From contig NZ_CP132387.1 in assembly GCF_030758755.1 (NCBI RefSeq), positions 1,736,001-1,800,000 of the forward strand: a stretch of 64,000 nt of DNA. The letters are read 5' to 3'. Shown piece by piece: positions 1-9,908 of the stretch (the stretch's first letter is position 1; the number at the start of each line of letters is the position of its first letter). A program made the translations under genes and the position numbers. This DNA comes from Bartonella apihabitans. Its GTDB lineage: Bacteria > Pseudomonadota > Alphaproteobacteria > Rhizobiales > Rhizobiaceae. A model generated the notes under the pieces. It was not told the origin of the DNA. It ran no database searches and saw nothing but the letters and a program-made list of their open reading frames with translations.

Positions 1-653
1 CCATTTTTGCCGCCAAGTTGCAAGAGGCCGGCAAGGCTTGTCATATCGGCCTGACTATTGCCATTGCGGACGAGAATTTTCTGCCCGCTTTTTTTGGCAA
101 ATTCCACCCAGATCGACGCCGGACGCGCATGAAGACCGGACGGATAATCAAGCACCCATTCTTTGGTCACCCGAAGGTCGGCGGCCTCACTTTGCGGTGC
201 TTCGTCATTTTCGACAAGGGCTGCCATAATGACCGATTTGTCGGCGGTTGTTTCAAGTTTTTGCAGCGCATCGGGATGGCTAAGTAGTCGGGTCAACCTT
301 TTTAAAATTTCGATATGACCGTCGGAATTGGCGGCGATTGCAAAAATCAGTTTGGCCTTTTCGCCATTTTGCCAGTCCACCCCGTTTGGAACCTGAATAA
401 CCGAGATCGCATCACGGTTGACAAGGTTGCGGTCTTCCACCATGCCATGGGGAATGACAACGCCCGAACCGAGCCACGTATTGGCAACCTTTTCACGCGC
501 CAACATGCTTTTTCCGTAAGCCGGTTCAATTGCGCCTTCATCAACAAGGAGTTGAGCGGCGGCAAGAATGGCCGACTCCTTGTCGGAAAAATCCGCATTC
601 AACAAAATTGCATTTTCGGAAAGAATTGCTGTCTTTTCAGATGCTGCTGCCAC
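1..653 (-). CDS. fruB: Fructose PTS EIIA-HPr multiphosphoryl transfer protein (C-terminus outside window)
   Basis: The cytoplasmic phosphocarrier passes phosphate towards the fructose permease. Reading leftward from a GTG at 653, 217 residues are visible with no stop. Residues 1-145 are an EIIA(Fru/Mtl) domain with the phospho-histidine in a GVVIPHG context (His69). From about residue 162 an HPr domain follows, with GLHARPAS giving active-site His175. The start is set by a good Shine-Dalgarno (GGGAGG) seven bases upstream. This reading frame was assembled by hand because it has no ATG and runs off the edge; ATG-initiated frames in the same stretch on both strands are shadows. Family members often continue into an Enzyme I domain, which cannot be seen here. 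It is divergent from a LacI-type regulator, with operators between them. Confidence 0.88.
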   Translation of the reverse strand, partial: MAAASEKTAILSENAILLNADFSDKESAILAAAQLLVDEGAIEPAYGKSMLAREKVANTWLGSGVVIPHGMVEDRNLVNRDAISVIQVPNGVDWQNGEKAKLIFAIAANSDGHIEILKRLTRLLSHPDALQKLETTADKSVIMAALVENDEAPQSEAADLRVTKEWVLDYPSGLHARPASIWVEFAKKSGQKILVRNGNSQADMTSLAGLLQLGGKN

Positions 654-686
654 GGGTTTCCTCCCTTGGGCTTTTCAAAATGAATT

Positions 687-698
687 GAAAACGTTTTC
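687..698. promoter_or_regulatory. LacI/FruR-type operator 1
   Basis: A perfect 12-bp palindrome, GAAAACGTTTTC, lies 34 bases upstream of the fruB GTG. A CG-centred palindrome is the usual operator form for LacI-family regulators. Its place in the fruB leader suggests repression of fruB by the neighbouring regulator (inference). Confidence 0.7.
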
Positions 699-752
699 TT
701 GAAAAATATCAAGCAACTGTTTAATTCTGTCATATAATTCTACAGCAAATTC

Positions 753-766
753 TGGAAACGTTTTCA
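753..766. promoter_or_regulatory. LacI/FruR-type operator 2
   Basis: TGGAAACGTTTTCA is a near-copy of operator 1 (one mismatch in symmetry), about 66 bases away and 55 bases before the regulator's ATG. Two similar sites in one divergent intergenic region suggest control of both genes, including autoregulation. Confidence 0.68.
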
Positions 767-820
767 AGGAAAAAACGTCTCGTTCATGTGCGAGTGCACC
801 AAGAAAGAAAGAAAAATCGA

Positions 821-1837
821 ATGGCTGCCACAATCAAGGATGTTGCAAAACTTGCCGGTGTTTCGGTTGCCACTGTTTCGCGTGCGATTTCCGGCAAAGT
901 TGTGAGCCATGAATTGAAAAGCAAAGTGGAGGAGGCAATCCTTGCTACCGGTTACCGGCCGAACCTTGCTGCCCGCCGTTTGCGCGGGCATAGCAATGAT
1001 ATGATAGGCCTTATCATTGCCGACATCAGAAACCCGTTTTTTACCCGCTTTGCCCGCGCAATCGACGACATTGCAAAAACCCGCAACCAGCATGTGATCT
1101 TATGCAATACGGATGAAAATCCCGAGCAGGAAAAGGCCTATCTCGACCTGATGGAAGAAGAAAATGTTGCCGGTATTATTCTTGCTCCGACACTTTTAAC
1201 AAGCCGCAAACACATAACAAGCGGCAAAACGAGACCGGTAAAACTGCAACGCCCGCTTGTTCTTGTCGATCGCAAGCCCGATGAAATGATTTATGATTCA
1301 GTGCTTATTGATAATATTGCTGCCGCCAAAAAGCTTGTGCACCACCTTTACGAAAATGGCAGAAAGCACATTCTTTGCCTTTACGGTGCTGATAGCCGAA
1401 CCGGCTTTGAGCGGCAAAAAGGCTTTGATGAAGCAATCAAGGCACTTCACCTTTCCGGTGAAAGTGTAGCCATAAAACACGGAAAAGATAATCTGGCGAA
1501 ATCTTTAAAAAATGCGCTTGCAAATAATCCGGAGATTGATGCGCTTATTGTCACCAACGGGGTTCTCGCTTTGAAAGCGGCGGCATTTTTGAACAAAGCC
1601 GGTATTGTTGTGCCCGATCAACTGGCTTTGGCAGCCTTTGACGACGAAGCGTGGATGGAACTCGTCTTTAACGGCATTACAACCATTGCCCAGCCGGTTG
1701 GCGACATTGCCCGCGAAGCCTATCAGTGTTTGATGGAAAGGCTTGAAAACCCGCTAAAACCGGTGCGGCAAACCGTTTTGAAAAGCAAATTGATTGTTCG
1801 CGGTTCAACTTTGAAAGCCCGCACGACCACTCAATGA
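821..1837 (+). CDS. LacI-family transcriptional regulator, probable fructose regulator
   Basis: A 338-residue DNA-binding repressor. Residues 3-25 form the LacI helix-turn-helix (IKDVAKLAGVSVATVSRA), the hinge helix (NLAARRLRG) follows near residue 50, and the rest is a periplasmic-binding-protein-like effector domain with the typical NPFFTRFARAI and AFDDEAW segments. The ATG at 821 was chosen because LacI proteins begin a few residues before the HTH; an in-frame GTG at 788 would add 11 non-conserved residues. It is divergent from fruB with two operators between, so fructose PTS control is the likely role. The effector (fructose-1-phosphate or similar) is inferred from context only. Confidence 0.88.
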   Translation: MAATIKDVAKLAGVSVATVSRAISGKVVSHELKSKVEEAILATGYRPNLAARRLRGHSNDMIGLIIADIRNPFFTRFARAIDDIAKTRNQHVILCNTDENPEQEKAYLDLMEEENVAGIILAPTLLTSRKHITSGKTRPVKLQRPLVLVDRKPDEMIYDSVLIDNIAAAKKLVHHLYENGRKHILCLYGADSRTGFERQKGFDEAIKALHLSGESVAIKHGKDNLAKSLKNALANNPEIDALIVTNGVLALKAAAFLNKAGIVVPDQLALAAFDDEAWMELVFNGITTIAQPVGDIAREAYQCLMERLENPLKPVRQTVLKSKLIVRGSTLKARTTTQ

Positions 1838-2133
1838 AATAAGGCACGGGGAAATAAGGCACGCGTTTTCTTGTTTTGGCACATTTGGAGCTTCCGGAAT
1901 TGGGTTCACGCCCCTGAAGCTTCATGTCGACCCACGCTTTCAATGAAATACGCATGAGTGTTGAACCGGCCGATTTTGCTGCGCGGGTTCAAACGGCGAA
2001 TAAAGCCGCTGCTTGCAAGAATGGTTCAGGCAAAGCAGGCGGCTTGTTATTTGACCGGCGATGACAATCATCGGAATGCGACGAAAACAACTGCACCAGA
2101 TGATTACTGCGACAGATGATGACTGCGACAGGA

Positions 2134-2999
2134 TTATTGAGGGAGCCGTTTAATAAGGCTTGATGTATCAAGTCGGCCGCCATTTTCTGCCTGAATATCG
2201 GCATAAAACTGGTCGATCAGAGCGGTGACGGGCAAAACCGCGCCGTTACCGCGCGCTTCATCAAGGCAGATGCCGAGATCTTTTCTCATCCAGTCGACAG
2301 CAAAGCCGAAATCGAATTTGCCTTCAACCATAGTGGTGCTGCGGTTCGACATTTGCCATGAACCGGCCGCCCCCTTGGAAATGACATCAAGAACCTCGTT
2401 CATATCAAGACCGGCTTTTTTACCGAAAGCAAGCCCTTCGGCAAGACCCTGAACAGCACCGGCAAGGCAAATCTGGTTGACCATTTTGCACAATTGCCCG
2501 CTACCGCTTTTTCCAAGCCGCTTTACCGAAATGCCATAGGCTTTCATCACATCGGCAGTTTTTTCAAATATATCCTTCTTGCCACCGCACATAATGGTGA
2601 GTTTGCCGTTTTCAGCACCGCCTGACCACCTGAAACAGGCGCGTCGATGAAACCGATACCGCATTTTTCGGCTTCCCCTTCAAGCTCGCGGGCAACTTTT
2701 GCGGAATCTGTCGTATGGTCGACAAAAACGCTCCCCCTTGCCATTGTTTTGAATGCGCCATCCTTGCCGGTTGTGACTTCTCTTATATCATTGTCATTGC
2801 CGACACAGGCAAAAACAATATCCTGCCCCTTTGCCGCTTCTGCCGGTGTATCGGCTTTTTTACCGTGAAACTCCTCTACCCATTTTTCAGCCTTTTTTGC
2901 CGTGCGGTTATAAACCGTTACATCATGACCGGCTTTTTTCAAATGCCCTGCCATAGGATAGCCCATTACACCCAAACCGATAAAAGCCACTTTTGCCAT
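2134..2999 (-). pseudogene. 3-hydroxyisobutyrate dehydrogenase-type oxidoreductase, single-base frameshift
   Basis: A member of the beta-hydroxyacid dehydrogenase family (3-hydroxyisobutyrate / tartronate semialdehyde reductase group). The first frame, from ATG 2999, carries the NAD(P) motif GLGVMGYPMAGHL and the substrate motif DAPVSGGQ. The second frame resumes with GAENGKLTIMCGG, the catalytic-lysine motif GQLCKMVNQ and a normal C-terminus. The break is at 2618-2619: one extra C (GGG instead of GG on the coding strand) rejoins the halves into 288 residues, the normal family length. No other lesion is visible. It could be recent inactivation or a base-calling error. The substrate cannot be told from sequence. 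Convergent with the LacI gene, divergent from the alcohol dehydrogenase. Confidence 0.85.
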
Positions 3000-3209
3000 T
3001 TTGCTACTTTCTATTTTGCCGTTCGATTATTTTGCCGTTCGATTATTTTTCATTTGTCGGGTTTTATGAAAAATATTCATAAGCCCAATGATCTTGATAG
3101 AGTTTATCAAATTCGTCCTGAAGAATATAGTTGTTATCAACCGGAAAATGATAAAGCAAAATGAAGCAAAACCGATAGCAAAACAACTATTCAAAAGGAA
3201 ATTCCCTAT

Positions 3210-4259
3210 ATGTTTACATGTGATGCATTTGCCGTTGACGGGGCTGACCAGACCTTCCACCCTTTCACATTCGAGCGGCGTGACCCGCTCGACCATGATG
3301 TGGATATTGAAATTCTCTATTGTGGCGTTTGCCATTCCGACCTTCATACCGCGCGCAGTGACTGGGAGGGCACGATTTACCCTTGTGTGCCCGGTCATGA
3401 AATTGTCGGCAAGGTGCGCCGCGTGGGCAAAAAAGTAACCCGTTTCAAAGAAGGCGACACGGTGGGCGTGGGTTGCATGGTCAATTCCTGCGGGACGTGC
3501 GATTGCTGCCGTGCCGGACTTGAACAATATTGCGAAAAGGGCAACACCCTTACCTATAACAGCCCCGACCCTGAAACCGGAAAAGACCGTTATACGTTCG
3601 GCGGCTATTCCAAACGCATTGTGGTGAACGACAATTTTGTTTTGTCGGTGCCGGAAAATCTTGATCTTGCAGGAGCAGCACCGCTTCTTTGCGCGGGCAT
3701 TACCACCTATTCGCCCTTGCGCCACTGGAAAGCCGGAAAAGGCATGAAAGTGGGTGTTGCGGGTCTTGGAGGTTTGGGCCATATGGCGGTGAAACTTGCC
3801 CACGCTATGGGGGCCGATGTGACAATGCTCACCACCTCGCCTTCCAAAGAAGCCGATGCGCGTCGTCTTGGTGCCCATCATGTGGTTTTGACACGCGACA
3901 GCGAAAACCTTGCAAAAGCTGCAAAAACGCTTGATCTCATTATCGACACCATTGCCGCCAAGCACAATATCGACGCTTACCTCAACCTTCTTAAAGTCAA
4001 TGGCACATTGGTACAGGTCGGCGCACCGGCCGAACCCTTGCCGGTTGGCGTGTTCAACCTCATCACAGCACGTCGTTCACTTGCCGGTTCGTGCATTGGC
4101 GGCATTGCCGAAACACAGGAAATGCTGGATTTTTGTGGCAAACACAACATTACCGCCGATATCGAGCTTATCAAAGCACAGGAAATCGACAAGGCTTATG
4201 AACGCATGCTCAAAAGCGATGTGAAATACCGCTTTGTCATCGACATGGCTTCATTCTGA
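3210..4259 (+). CDS. Zinc-dependent NAD(P) alcohol dehydrogenase (YahK/cinnamyl-alcohol type)
   Basis: A cytoplasmic medium-chain dehydrogenase of 349 residues. Catalytic-zinc ligands are Cys41, His63 and Glu64 (CGVCHSD and PGHE), the structural-zinc set is Cys94, Cys97, Cys100 and Cys108, and the coenzyme-binding motif GLGGLGHMAVKLA lies near residue 185. The family reduces aldehydes or oxidises primary alcohols, usually with NADP(H). The start is supported by AAAGGAAA eight bases upstream. It is transcribed away from the frameshifted dehydrogenase, and its natural substrate is unknown. Confidence 0.9.
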   Translation: MFTCDAFAVDGADQTFHPFTFERRDPLDHDVDIEILYCGVCHSDLHTARSDWEGTIYPCVPGHEIVGKVRRVGKKVTRFKEGDTVGVGCMVNSCGTCDCCRAGLEQYCEKGNTLTYNSPDPETGKDRYTFGGYSKRIVVNDNFVLSVPENLDLAGAAPLLCAGITTYSPLRHWKAGKGMKVGVAGLGGLGHMAVKLAHAMGADVTMLTTSPSKEADARRLGAHHVVLTRDSENLAKAAKTLDLIIDTIAAKHNIDAYLNLLKVNGTLVQVGAPAEPLPVGVFNLITARRSLAGSCIGGIAETQEMLDFCGKHNITADIELIKAQEIDKAYERMLKSDVKYRFVIDMASF

Positions 4260-4527
4260 AAACTTTATTGTTCGGGAAAATTCATTCCGGAAAAAGGTTT
4301 TTAAGTTGAGAAAGCGGGGCTTGATATTAGCCCCGCTCGCAACAAGCAACGCTCACAACAAGCCTTGTCGGCGCTTGCTTTGGTCGAACAAGCGAAAGCA
4401 CCAACCGGCAAAGCCCCCGCACTTTCAAAGACTGTTTGGAAACGTGTTTTTACGGACAGCGCTCGAATATTCAAATCCGGAGCAAAGCCGGAATTCATAA
4501 CCAACTACATTTCAGAGAAGAAAAATT

Positions 4528-4926
4528 ATGGAAATTAAAAGAAGTGGCAGCCGCCCTTCCGGCAAAGTTCCGGAAGAATTTTTTACCGGTCGGGTGAGAC
4601 TTGATCCGGCAATCGACCCGCATCAAGGGTCTAACCTTCTTGCCGGTCATGTCACCTTCGAGCCCGGAGCACGCACGCATTGGCACACCCACCCGAAGGG
4701 GCAGGCTCTGATTATCACATTCGGGCGCGGGTTTATTGGCCGCGAAAATGGAGAAGTGAAAGAAGTTTTCGCCGGTGATATTGTCTGGTTTGAACCCAAT
4801 GAAAAACATTGGCATGGTGCAGCCCCCGACACGGCCATGTCACATTATGCCATACAGGAAACAGTGGATGGCAAAAGTGCCGACTGGATGGAAGAAGTGA
4901 CCGACAAGCAATATAAGGGAAAATAA
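4528..4926 (+). CDS. Small cupin resembling bacterial (R)-hydroxynitrile lyases
   Basis: A single-domain cupin of 132 residues. Conserved metal ligands are His53, His55, Gln59 (HWHTHPKGQ) and His94 (EKHWHG). Spacing and flanking sequence (FEPGARTxWHTHPxGQ, GDxVWFxPxEKHWHGAAP, DWMEEVTDxQY) match the manganese cupins described in Granulicella and Acidobacterium as having hydroxynitrile lyase side activity. The physiological reaction of these widespread proteins is not known, so the name is structural. An RBS-like AGAGAAG precedes the ATG. It stands alone between the alcohol dehydrogenase and the iron cluster. Confidence 0.8.
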   Translation: MEIKRSGSRPSGKVPEEFFTGRVRLDPAIDPHQGSNLLAGHVTFEPGARTHWHTHPKGQALIITFGRGFIGRENGEVKEVFAGDIVWFEPNEKHWHGAAPDTAMSHYAIQETVDGKSADWMEEVTDKQYKGK

Positions 4927-5648
4927 AGAAAGCAGACATTTCAAAATGATGCACTTCACGAAATGCTAAAAAACCGGCAAGAAACTTGATTGGAGCCTCA
5001 TGGGGGCAGATGACGCACAAGTTTCCTTGGAAACTGTTAGAAAGTTTCTTGCCGGAAAGAAAAATTATCCATCAAAAGCCTATTGCCTTCAACGTGGCGC
5101 ACATCAAACCAAAGCAGTTTTTTTAAAACGCGTTTTTTTGAAAATTCGGTTTTTTTGAAAATTTCAAAACTTTGAAAAGCCGATTTCCACTTTGCTTTTC
5201 CGCCCGCCTGTTTTTTAAGCCCGACTGTAACCGATTCAATCAATTGTCATGTTTCAAACTTGCGGCAAGCAAAGCCCCGATTTTTGACCGGCGAGAACGG
5301 AAAAGAACGGATCATGCCGGATAAAAGAGGTTTGATTTCTTTGGCTCTTTCCATGGATTTTCCTTAAATTTATCTCCGATTTTCGCCGTTTTTTGCTATT
5401 TTTTCTGATTGTCGTTCATAATATTTCAACCAAATAACAGTCACTCTATCGAGTGAATTTCGTATCTGATCAAAAATATAACGATCATTCCAAATTATGA
5501 TTCGTAAATATATTTTATTTCACCCCTATAAATAAATAGTAGAACGATAATTGAAAAACTTTCCACATGCCGGAAGTTGCATTCTATATTTTATGAATTT
5601 ATTTTTTTTCGCGTCTAAGCTCCTATTATTAAATGTTTTTTACAGTAT

Positions 5649-5665
5649 ATTCGAACTATTCTAAA
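5649..5665. promoter_or_regulatory. ICE box (probable Irr binding site)
   Basis: ATTCGAA-CTA-TTCTAAA matches the iron control element TTTAGAA-N3-TTCTAAA at 12 of 14 defined positions, with a perfect right half-site. Irr is the haem-responsive iron regulator of Rhizobiales. The site lies just upstream of the -35 of the siderophore receptor gene, where Irr would be expected to act in iron limitation. Confidence 0.6.
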
Positions 5666-5674
5666 ACTTGAGTA

Positions 5675-5701
5675 TTGACATTAGGTTTCAATATTTATCT
5701 T
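5675..5701 (+). promoter_or_regulatory. Candidate sigma-70 promoter of the siderophore receptor
   Basis: TTGACA at 5675-5680 is followed after 15 bases by TATCTT (5696-5701) within TTATCTTAAT. The spacing is short, so the exact -10 is uncertain. It lies 55 bases before the ATG at 5757, which has GAGGGA as RBS. Confidence 0.45.
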
Positions 5702-5756
5702 AATCGTTTGTTAATTCTATACCTTTTTTATCAACTTTAAAATCGAGGGATTGAGT

Positions 5757-8221
5757 ATGTCGATCGGACGCAGTGAAGGAGAACATTTTTCAAACGATCA
5801 GGAATTCGTGGCTTGCAGGAATTCGATGACGGCTGAGAAAATTCTGGACAGCCAAAGGGACATGGCTGCCCGAAGCTTCAGAGCGGAAAACAAAACGGGT
5901 CGGGGGAAAAAATTTGGTGCGGGTGAACGTTTCCCGGAGAGTAAAGATTTCAACACCAGCCGGAAAATATTGGTTGCACTTATCTGCAGCACGATTTTTT
6001 CAACGAGCCTATTTTTTGATGGCACAGCCTTTGCCGAGACAGTCAATGACGACATAAAAATTGCCAATAATGGCAAACAGGGTAAACCCTCCCTTGCGAA
6101 TAAAAAGCAAAACGCGACAGGAGAAAATGCAGCAACAGAAAATAGTGAAGCCGCTTCGAATGCTGCCGCTCCGGCTGATAATCAGGCTCCCCTTTCCGAT
6201 GAAGGCACAATGTTGCGCCAAGTGGTGGTGAGTGCGACCGGCTTCGAGCAGAATGTGAAAGATGCGCCTGCGAGCATTTCGGTTATTCCGCGCGAGGAAA
6301 TCGAAAAAGGGTCGTTCCGTGATTTGACCGACGCATTGAGGAATGTCCAGGGTGTTGCTGTGACGGGGACGGCTGCCGAACAGGATATTTTCATTCGCGG
6401 GCTTCCCGGTGCCTATACCCTTATTCTGGTTGACGGCAAGCGCCAGAGCACACGTGAAGCACGCACCAATGGCAATTCCGGTTTCGAGCAGAGCTTCATT
6501 CCACCGGCTGCCGCAATCGAGCGGATCGAGGTTGTGCGCGGGCCGATGTCGTCGCTTTACGGCTCGGATGCGATGGGTGGCGTTATCAATATCATCACCC
6601 GCAAAGTGCCGCATAAATGGACTGGTTCCTTTACCATTGATGGCACGGCAAACCAGTACAGCAAATTCGGCAATACCGCTCAAGGAAGCTATTATGTTGG
6701 CGGCCTCTGGCGCCCGATGTTGTGGGTATGCAGCTTTGGGGCAGAGGTTTGGGACGCGAGGAAGATGATATTATTTCCGGTACGCCGAAGAAAAAGGAAA
6801 TCGACATTACCGGCAAGGTTACTGTGACGCCGAACGAAAACAACGATTTAACCTTTGAAGCCGGTCACACGAGATTGCGCCGCTATAGTTCGGTGGGTCA
6901 TAATATCGAGCGAACCGAAAATATCAGCCGCAAGCCGGTTGACACCTATAACAAGAATGATCGCGACCATTGGGTTATCGGCTATACCGGCCGTTACGGC
7001 TTTACCACTGCCGATTTTTCCGTGTTGCAGGAAACCGCAAACCGCACCAATTACACATGGGACACCCCGACCCACGATTATGTTGCCAATTTGCGTTCGC
7101 CGGAAATAAGAAACACCGTGGTAGATGGCAAATTTACCACCCCGTTCGACATTTTCGGCCGCCACACATTGGTAACCGGCGGGCAATTCAACCGTGGGGC
7201 ATTGACCGACCAGAACCCCGGTATGCGCACCGGACTTGATGAAGAATTTACCATTGAACAATGGGCAGGCTTTGCAGAAGATGAATGGTGGCTCACCGAT
7301 ACATTCTCGCTAACCGGCGGGGTGCGTATGGACCACCACCAGATTTATGGCGAACATTGGAGCCCGCGCGGTTATGCTGTTTGGCATGCCACCGACAATC
7401 TTGTTTTTAAAGGCGGTGTTTCAACCGGTTTCAAAGCACCGGAAATTCGTGAAATTGCACCCGGATATGCTTATACAACCGGAGGTGGTAACTGCTTTTA
7501 CGGGCGCAATCCTCCGAAGGGGCGCAATCGCTGCGGTGTAATTGTCGGTGCCGACAATCTGGAAGCTGAAAAAAGTACCTCTTATGAATTTTCTACCATT
7601 TGGGACAATCTTGATAATCTCGAATTGGGGGCAACCTATTTCTACACCGATTTCAAAGACAAAATCACCAACCGGCAGGTTCTGGATAGCAATGGCAAGC
7701 CGGTTGAATGGTCGGTTGACCCGAATTATGTGCTTTATGAAAACCTCAATATCGACAAGGCTGTGATGCAAGGGGTGGAGCTTACCGGTTCGTGGAAACC
7801 GATTGATGTTGTAACGGTCCGTTCCAACTACACCTACACCCATTCCGAACAGAAGAGCGGCGATTATGAGGGGCTGCCTTTGGCAAGAACGCCAAAACAC
7901 ATGGCCAATCTGCGCGCCGAATGGCAAACACCGATTGAAAAGCTCGAAAGTTTTGCGGCTGCAACCTATCACGGCAAGGAAACCAATGCGGGTTTTAGAA
8001 CCGGTAGTGCCGGTAAGGCGGTTTACAAAAACGGCAAAATTGTCGGCCGTGAATATGACGATTATGTCACCTTCGATATTGGCGGTTCTTACGCTTTTTC
8101 CGAAAATGTCAAACTGAATGCCGCAATCTACAACCTGTTTGACAAAAGTGTCGGTGTTGACCAGTTCAATGATGTGGTGGAAGGCCGCCGCCTCTGGTTG
8201 AGCATGAACTCGCAATTTTAA
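5757..8221 (+). pseudogene. TonB-dependent catecholate siderophore receptor (FepA/CfrA-like), single-base frameshift
   Basis: An outer-membrane ferric siderophore receptor, 821 residues once the frame is repaired. An unusual N-terminal stretch of about 60 residues precedes a hydrophobic signal segment (ILVALICSTIF...AFAE), a linker, the plug domain (VVVSATGFEQ, IEVVRGPMSSLYGSDAMGGVINIIT) and a 22-strand barrel type C-terminus ending in an aromatic residue (SMNSQF). The frame breaks at 6704-6705: one extra C restores GGPLAPDVVGMQLWGRGL, the expected family sequence. Everything downstream is intact to 8221. Start chosen at ATG 5757 with RBS GAGGGA. First gene of the uptake cluster. It resembles enterobactin/salmochelin receptors, but the ligand is inferred. 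Confidence 0.88.
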
Positions 8222-8707
8222 AGCCCGGATGAACAGAGTGATGAACTCTTGCAGGACAGGATCAATTTTGAAAGTTCGCGTTTGATGAAAAACATCAAAA
8301 ACATTATGTGCCGGTTTTTTAAAAACCGGCCTTCCCTGTTTCCGGCAAATGGCCTTTTTACAAAGAATGTTTTTGCTTCGGCAAATTCTTTAACGCTGGA
8401 AAACGCTCCTTTTCAGGCAATTGTTTTTGTTCGTGAAAAATCTTTGGCTTTGGCAAAACTTGAAAATTTGGCGGAAGCCCGAAGTTTGGAAAGCTGCTTC
8501 TCCGGAACACGCCGGTTTATTTCAAGCCCCCGCTTTGTGAGGGAAAAACAGGGGGTAAATGTTCGGGTAGAAAGAATGGGAATTGTTACGGGAGAAAGGG
8601 CGGGAATTGTTATGGCTGAAAGGACAGGAGATATTCGGGCAGAACAGGCGGGCGCTTGCCACTTGCAAGCCTTGCCATTTTTTTGCTTTTCATTTTCCTG
8701 CTTGAAG
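8222..8707 (+). other. Gap between receptor and esterase, open in the esterase frame
   Basis: These 486 bases stay open in the esterase frame back to about 8249, so the esterase could start earlier (for example ATG 8285). None of the upstream starts has a good RBS, and the encoded residues look low-complexity. An imperfect direct repeat around 8570-8640 encodes the alternating motif GIVTGERAGIVMAERTG. Confidence 0.4.
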
Positions 8708-9906
8708 ATGTCTGCTCTTGTTGTTGCCGGCCTTTTTTTCGGCCTTTCCTGTAGTTTTGCGAATGTGAAAAACGAACATACAGAAAAAATGCGCATCCTC
8801 ACCAAAGATATAGAAGTTGTTTTGATGGATGGACATATTGCTTTGTTAGCACCTGAAGAAGCGCAAAATCCGGCTGGCAACCAAGAAGATGAAAAGGGAA
8901 ACAAAGCAGAAAGCCCGACAAAAACCGGCGGGGAAAATTCGGGTAAAATGAATCCAAGCGTCGGGTTTCATGGCGCCGGGAATAACGGTTCTGAGAGCGC
9001 CGTGCTTGAAAATGCTGATGAAAAAAGTGCTCAAGGGATAAACACCGCACAGGCAAGAAACGAAGAAACAATCAAGGCCGGAAAGAAGCACGAAAACGGC
9101 GAGATAAGGCGCTATCGCCTGTTTATTGCTGTGCCGGAAAAGCCGGCACCAAGAGAGGGCTTTCCGCTTGTTTTACTCCTTGATGGCAACACGACATTCA
9201 AGCCCGCAATCAAGCAAGCACCCGATGCCGTAATTGTGGCAATCGGCTATTCCACTGACGAGAAAAAAGAGATTGTGAAACGCCGTTTTTATGACCTCAC
9301 CTCTTACGCACCGGCCGATAAAATTCCGCTTCGAGAAGGCATGGAAGCGCCGAAAACCGGCGGTGAAAAGGAATTTCGCAGCCTTATCGAAAAAAAGATT
9401 TTGCCGGAAATAGTGATAAAATTGCCAGTCGACCGCAACAATGTCACCTTCTTTGGTCATTCGCTTGGCGGGCTTTTTGTGATGAAGAGTTTTTTATCGG
9501 CGGGCACTCACGGTTTTTCTACCTATTGCGCTGCCGACCCGTCTATCTGGTGGAACGGCCATGAATTTATGGAAAAACTTGCCGCCTATAACAAGCCGGA
9601 AGGGTTAAAATCACGACTATTGATTGAAACATCGGGCATTAAAACCCATCATAAGAGTGTGACTGAAACGAATAAAAAGCCGGTTAAGGATTTACATTCC
9701 GGCCCAATGGCAAAGATGTTTCAGAGATTTTGAGAAAGGCAAAGGCAGTTGACAACACGTTTTACAGCTTTTCCGATAAAAACCACGGCACAATGCTTGC
9801 ACCTGCGATCAAAGACTGTCTGCACTTCGCGTTGAATGCAAAAAATTTCAAACCGCAAAAATTTCCCCGCAAACTCCCTTCAACCAGTCGAAAAGAAATG
9901 AGGTAA
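8708..9906 (+). pseudogene. Periplasmic trilactone-siderophore esterase (IroE/Cee-like), single-base frameshift
   Basis: An alpha/beta hydrolase of the IroE/BesA/Cee group, which cuts cyclic triscatecholate siderophores to linear forms. The ATG at 8708 opens a signal peptide (ALVVAGLFFGLSCSFA), then a glutamate/asparagine-rich linker of about 100 residues, then the catalytic domain with VLLLDGN, the nucleophile elbow GHSLGG and ADPSIWWNG. The original frame stops at 9733. Adding one C to the run at 9703-9705 lets it continue through KNHGTML (catalytic histidine) to a TAA at 9904-9906, two bases before the next ATG. That fit makes the repaired frame convincing. The start is uncertain (see 8222-8707). 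Second gene of the siderophore cluster. Confidence 0.8.
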
Positions 9907-9908
9907 AA

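Larger units (their letters stand above)
4927..5756. other. Long AT-rich intergenic region before the TonB receptor
   Basis: About 830 bases without a convincing gene. A 68-codon leftward frame at 5037-5243 has a low-complexity lysine/phenylalanine composition and no family resemblance, so it is not called. The right third is strongly AT-rich and holds the ICE-like box and promoter listed separately. Confidence 0.6.

Noticed and set aside
1838..2133. Possible gene between LacI regulator and the frameshifted dehydrogenase
   Set aside because: Only short shadow frames; convergent spacer without a clear terminator hairpin.
5037..5243. Leftward 68-codon frame before the receptor
   Set aside because: Low-complexity Lys/Phe composition in an AT-rich region; no RBS.
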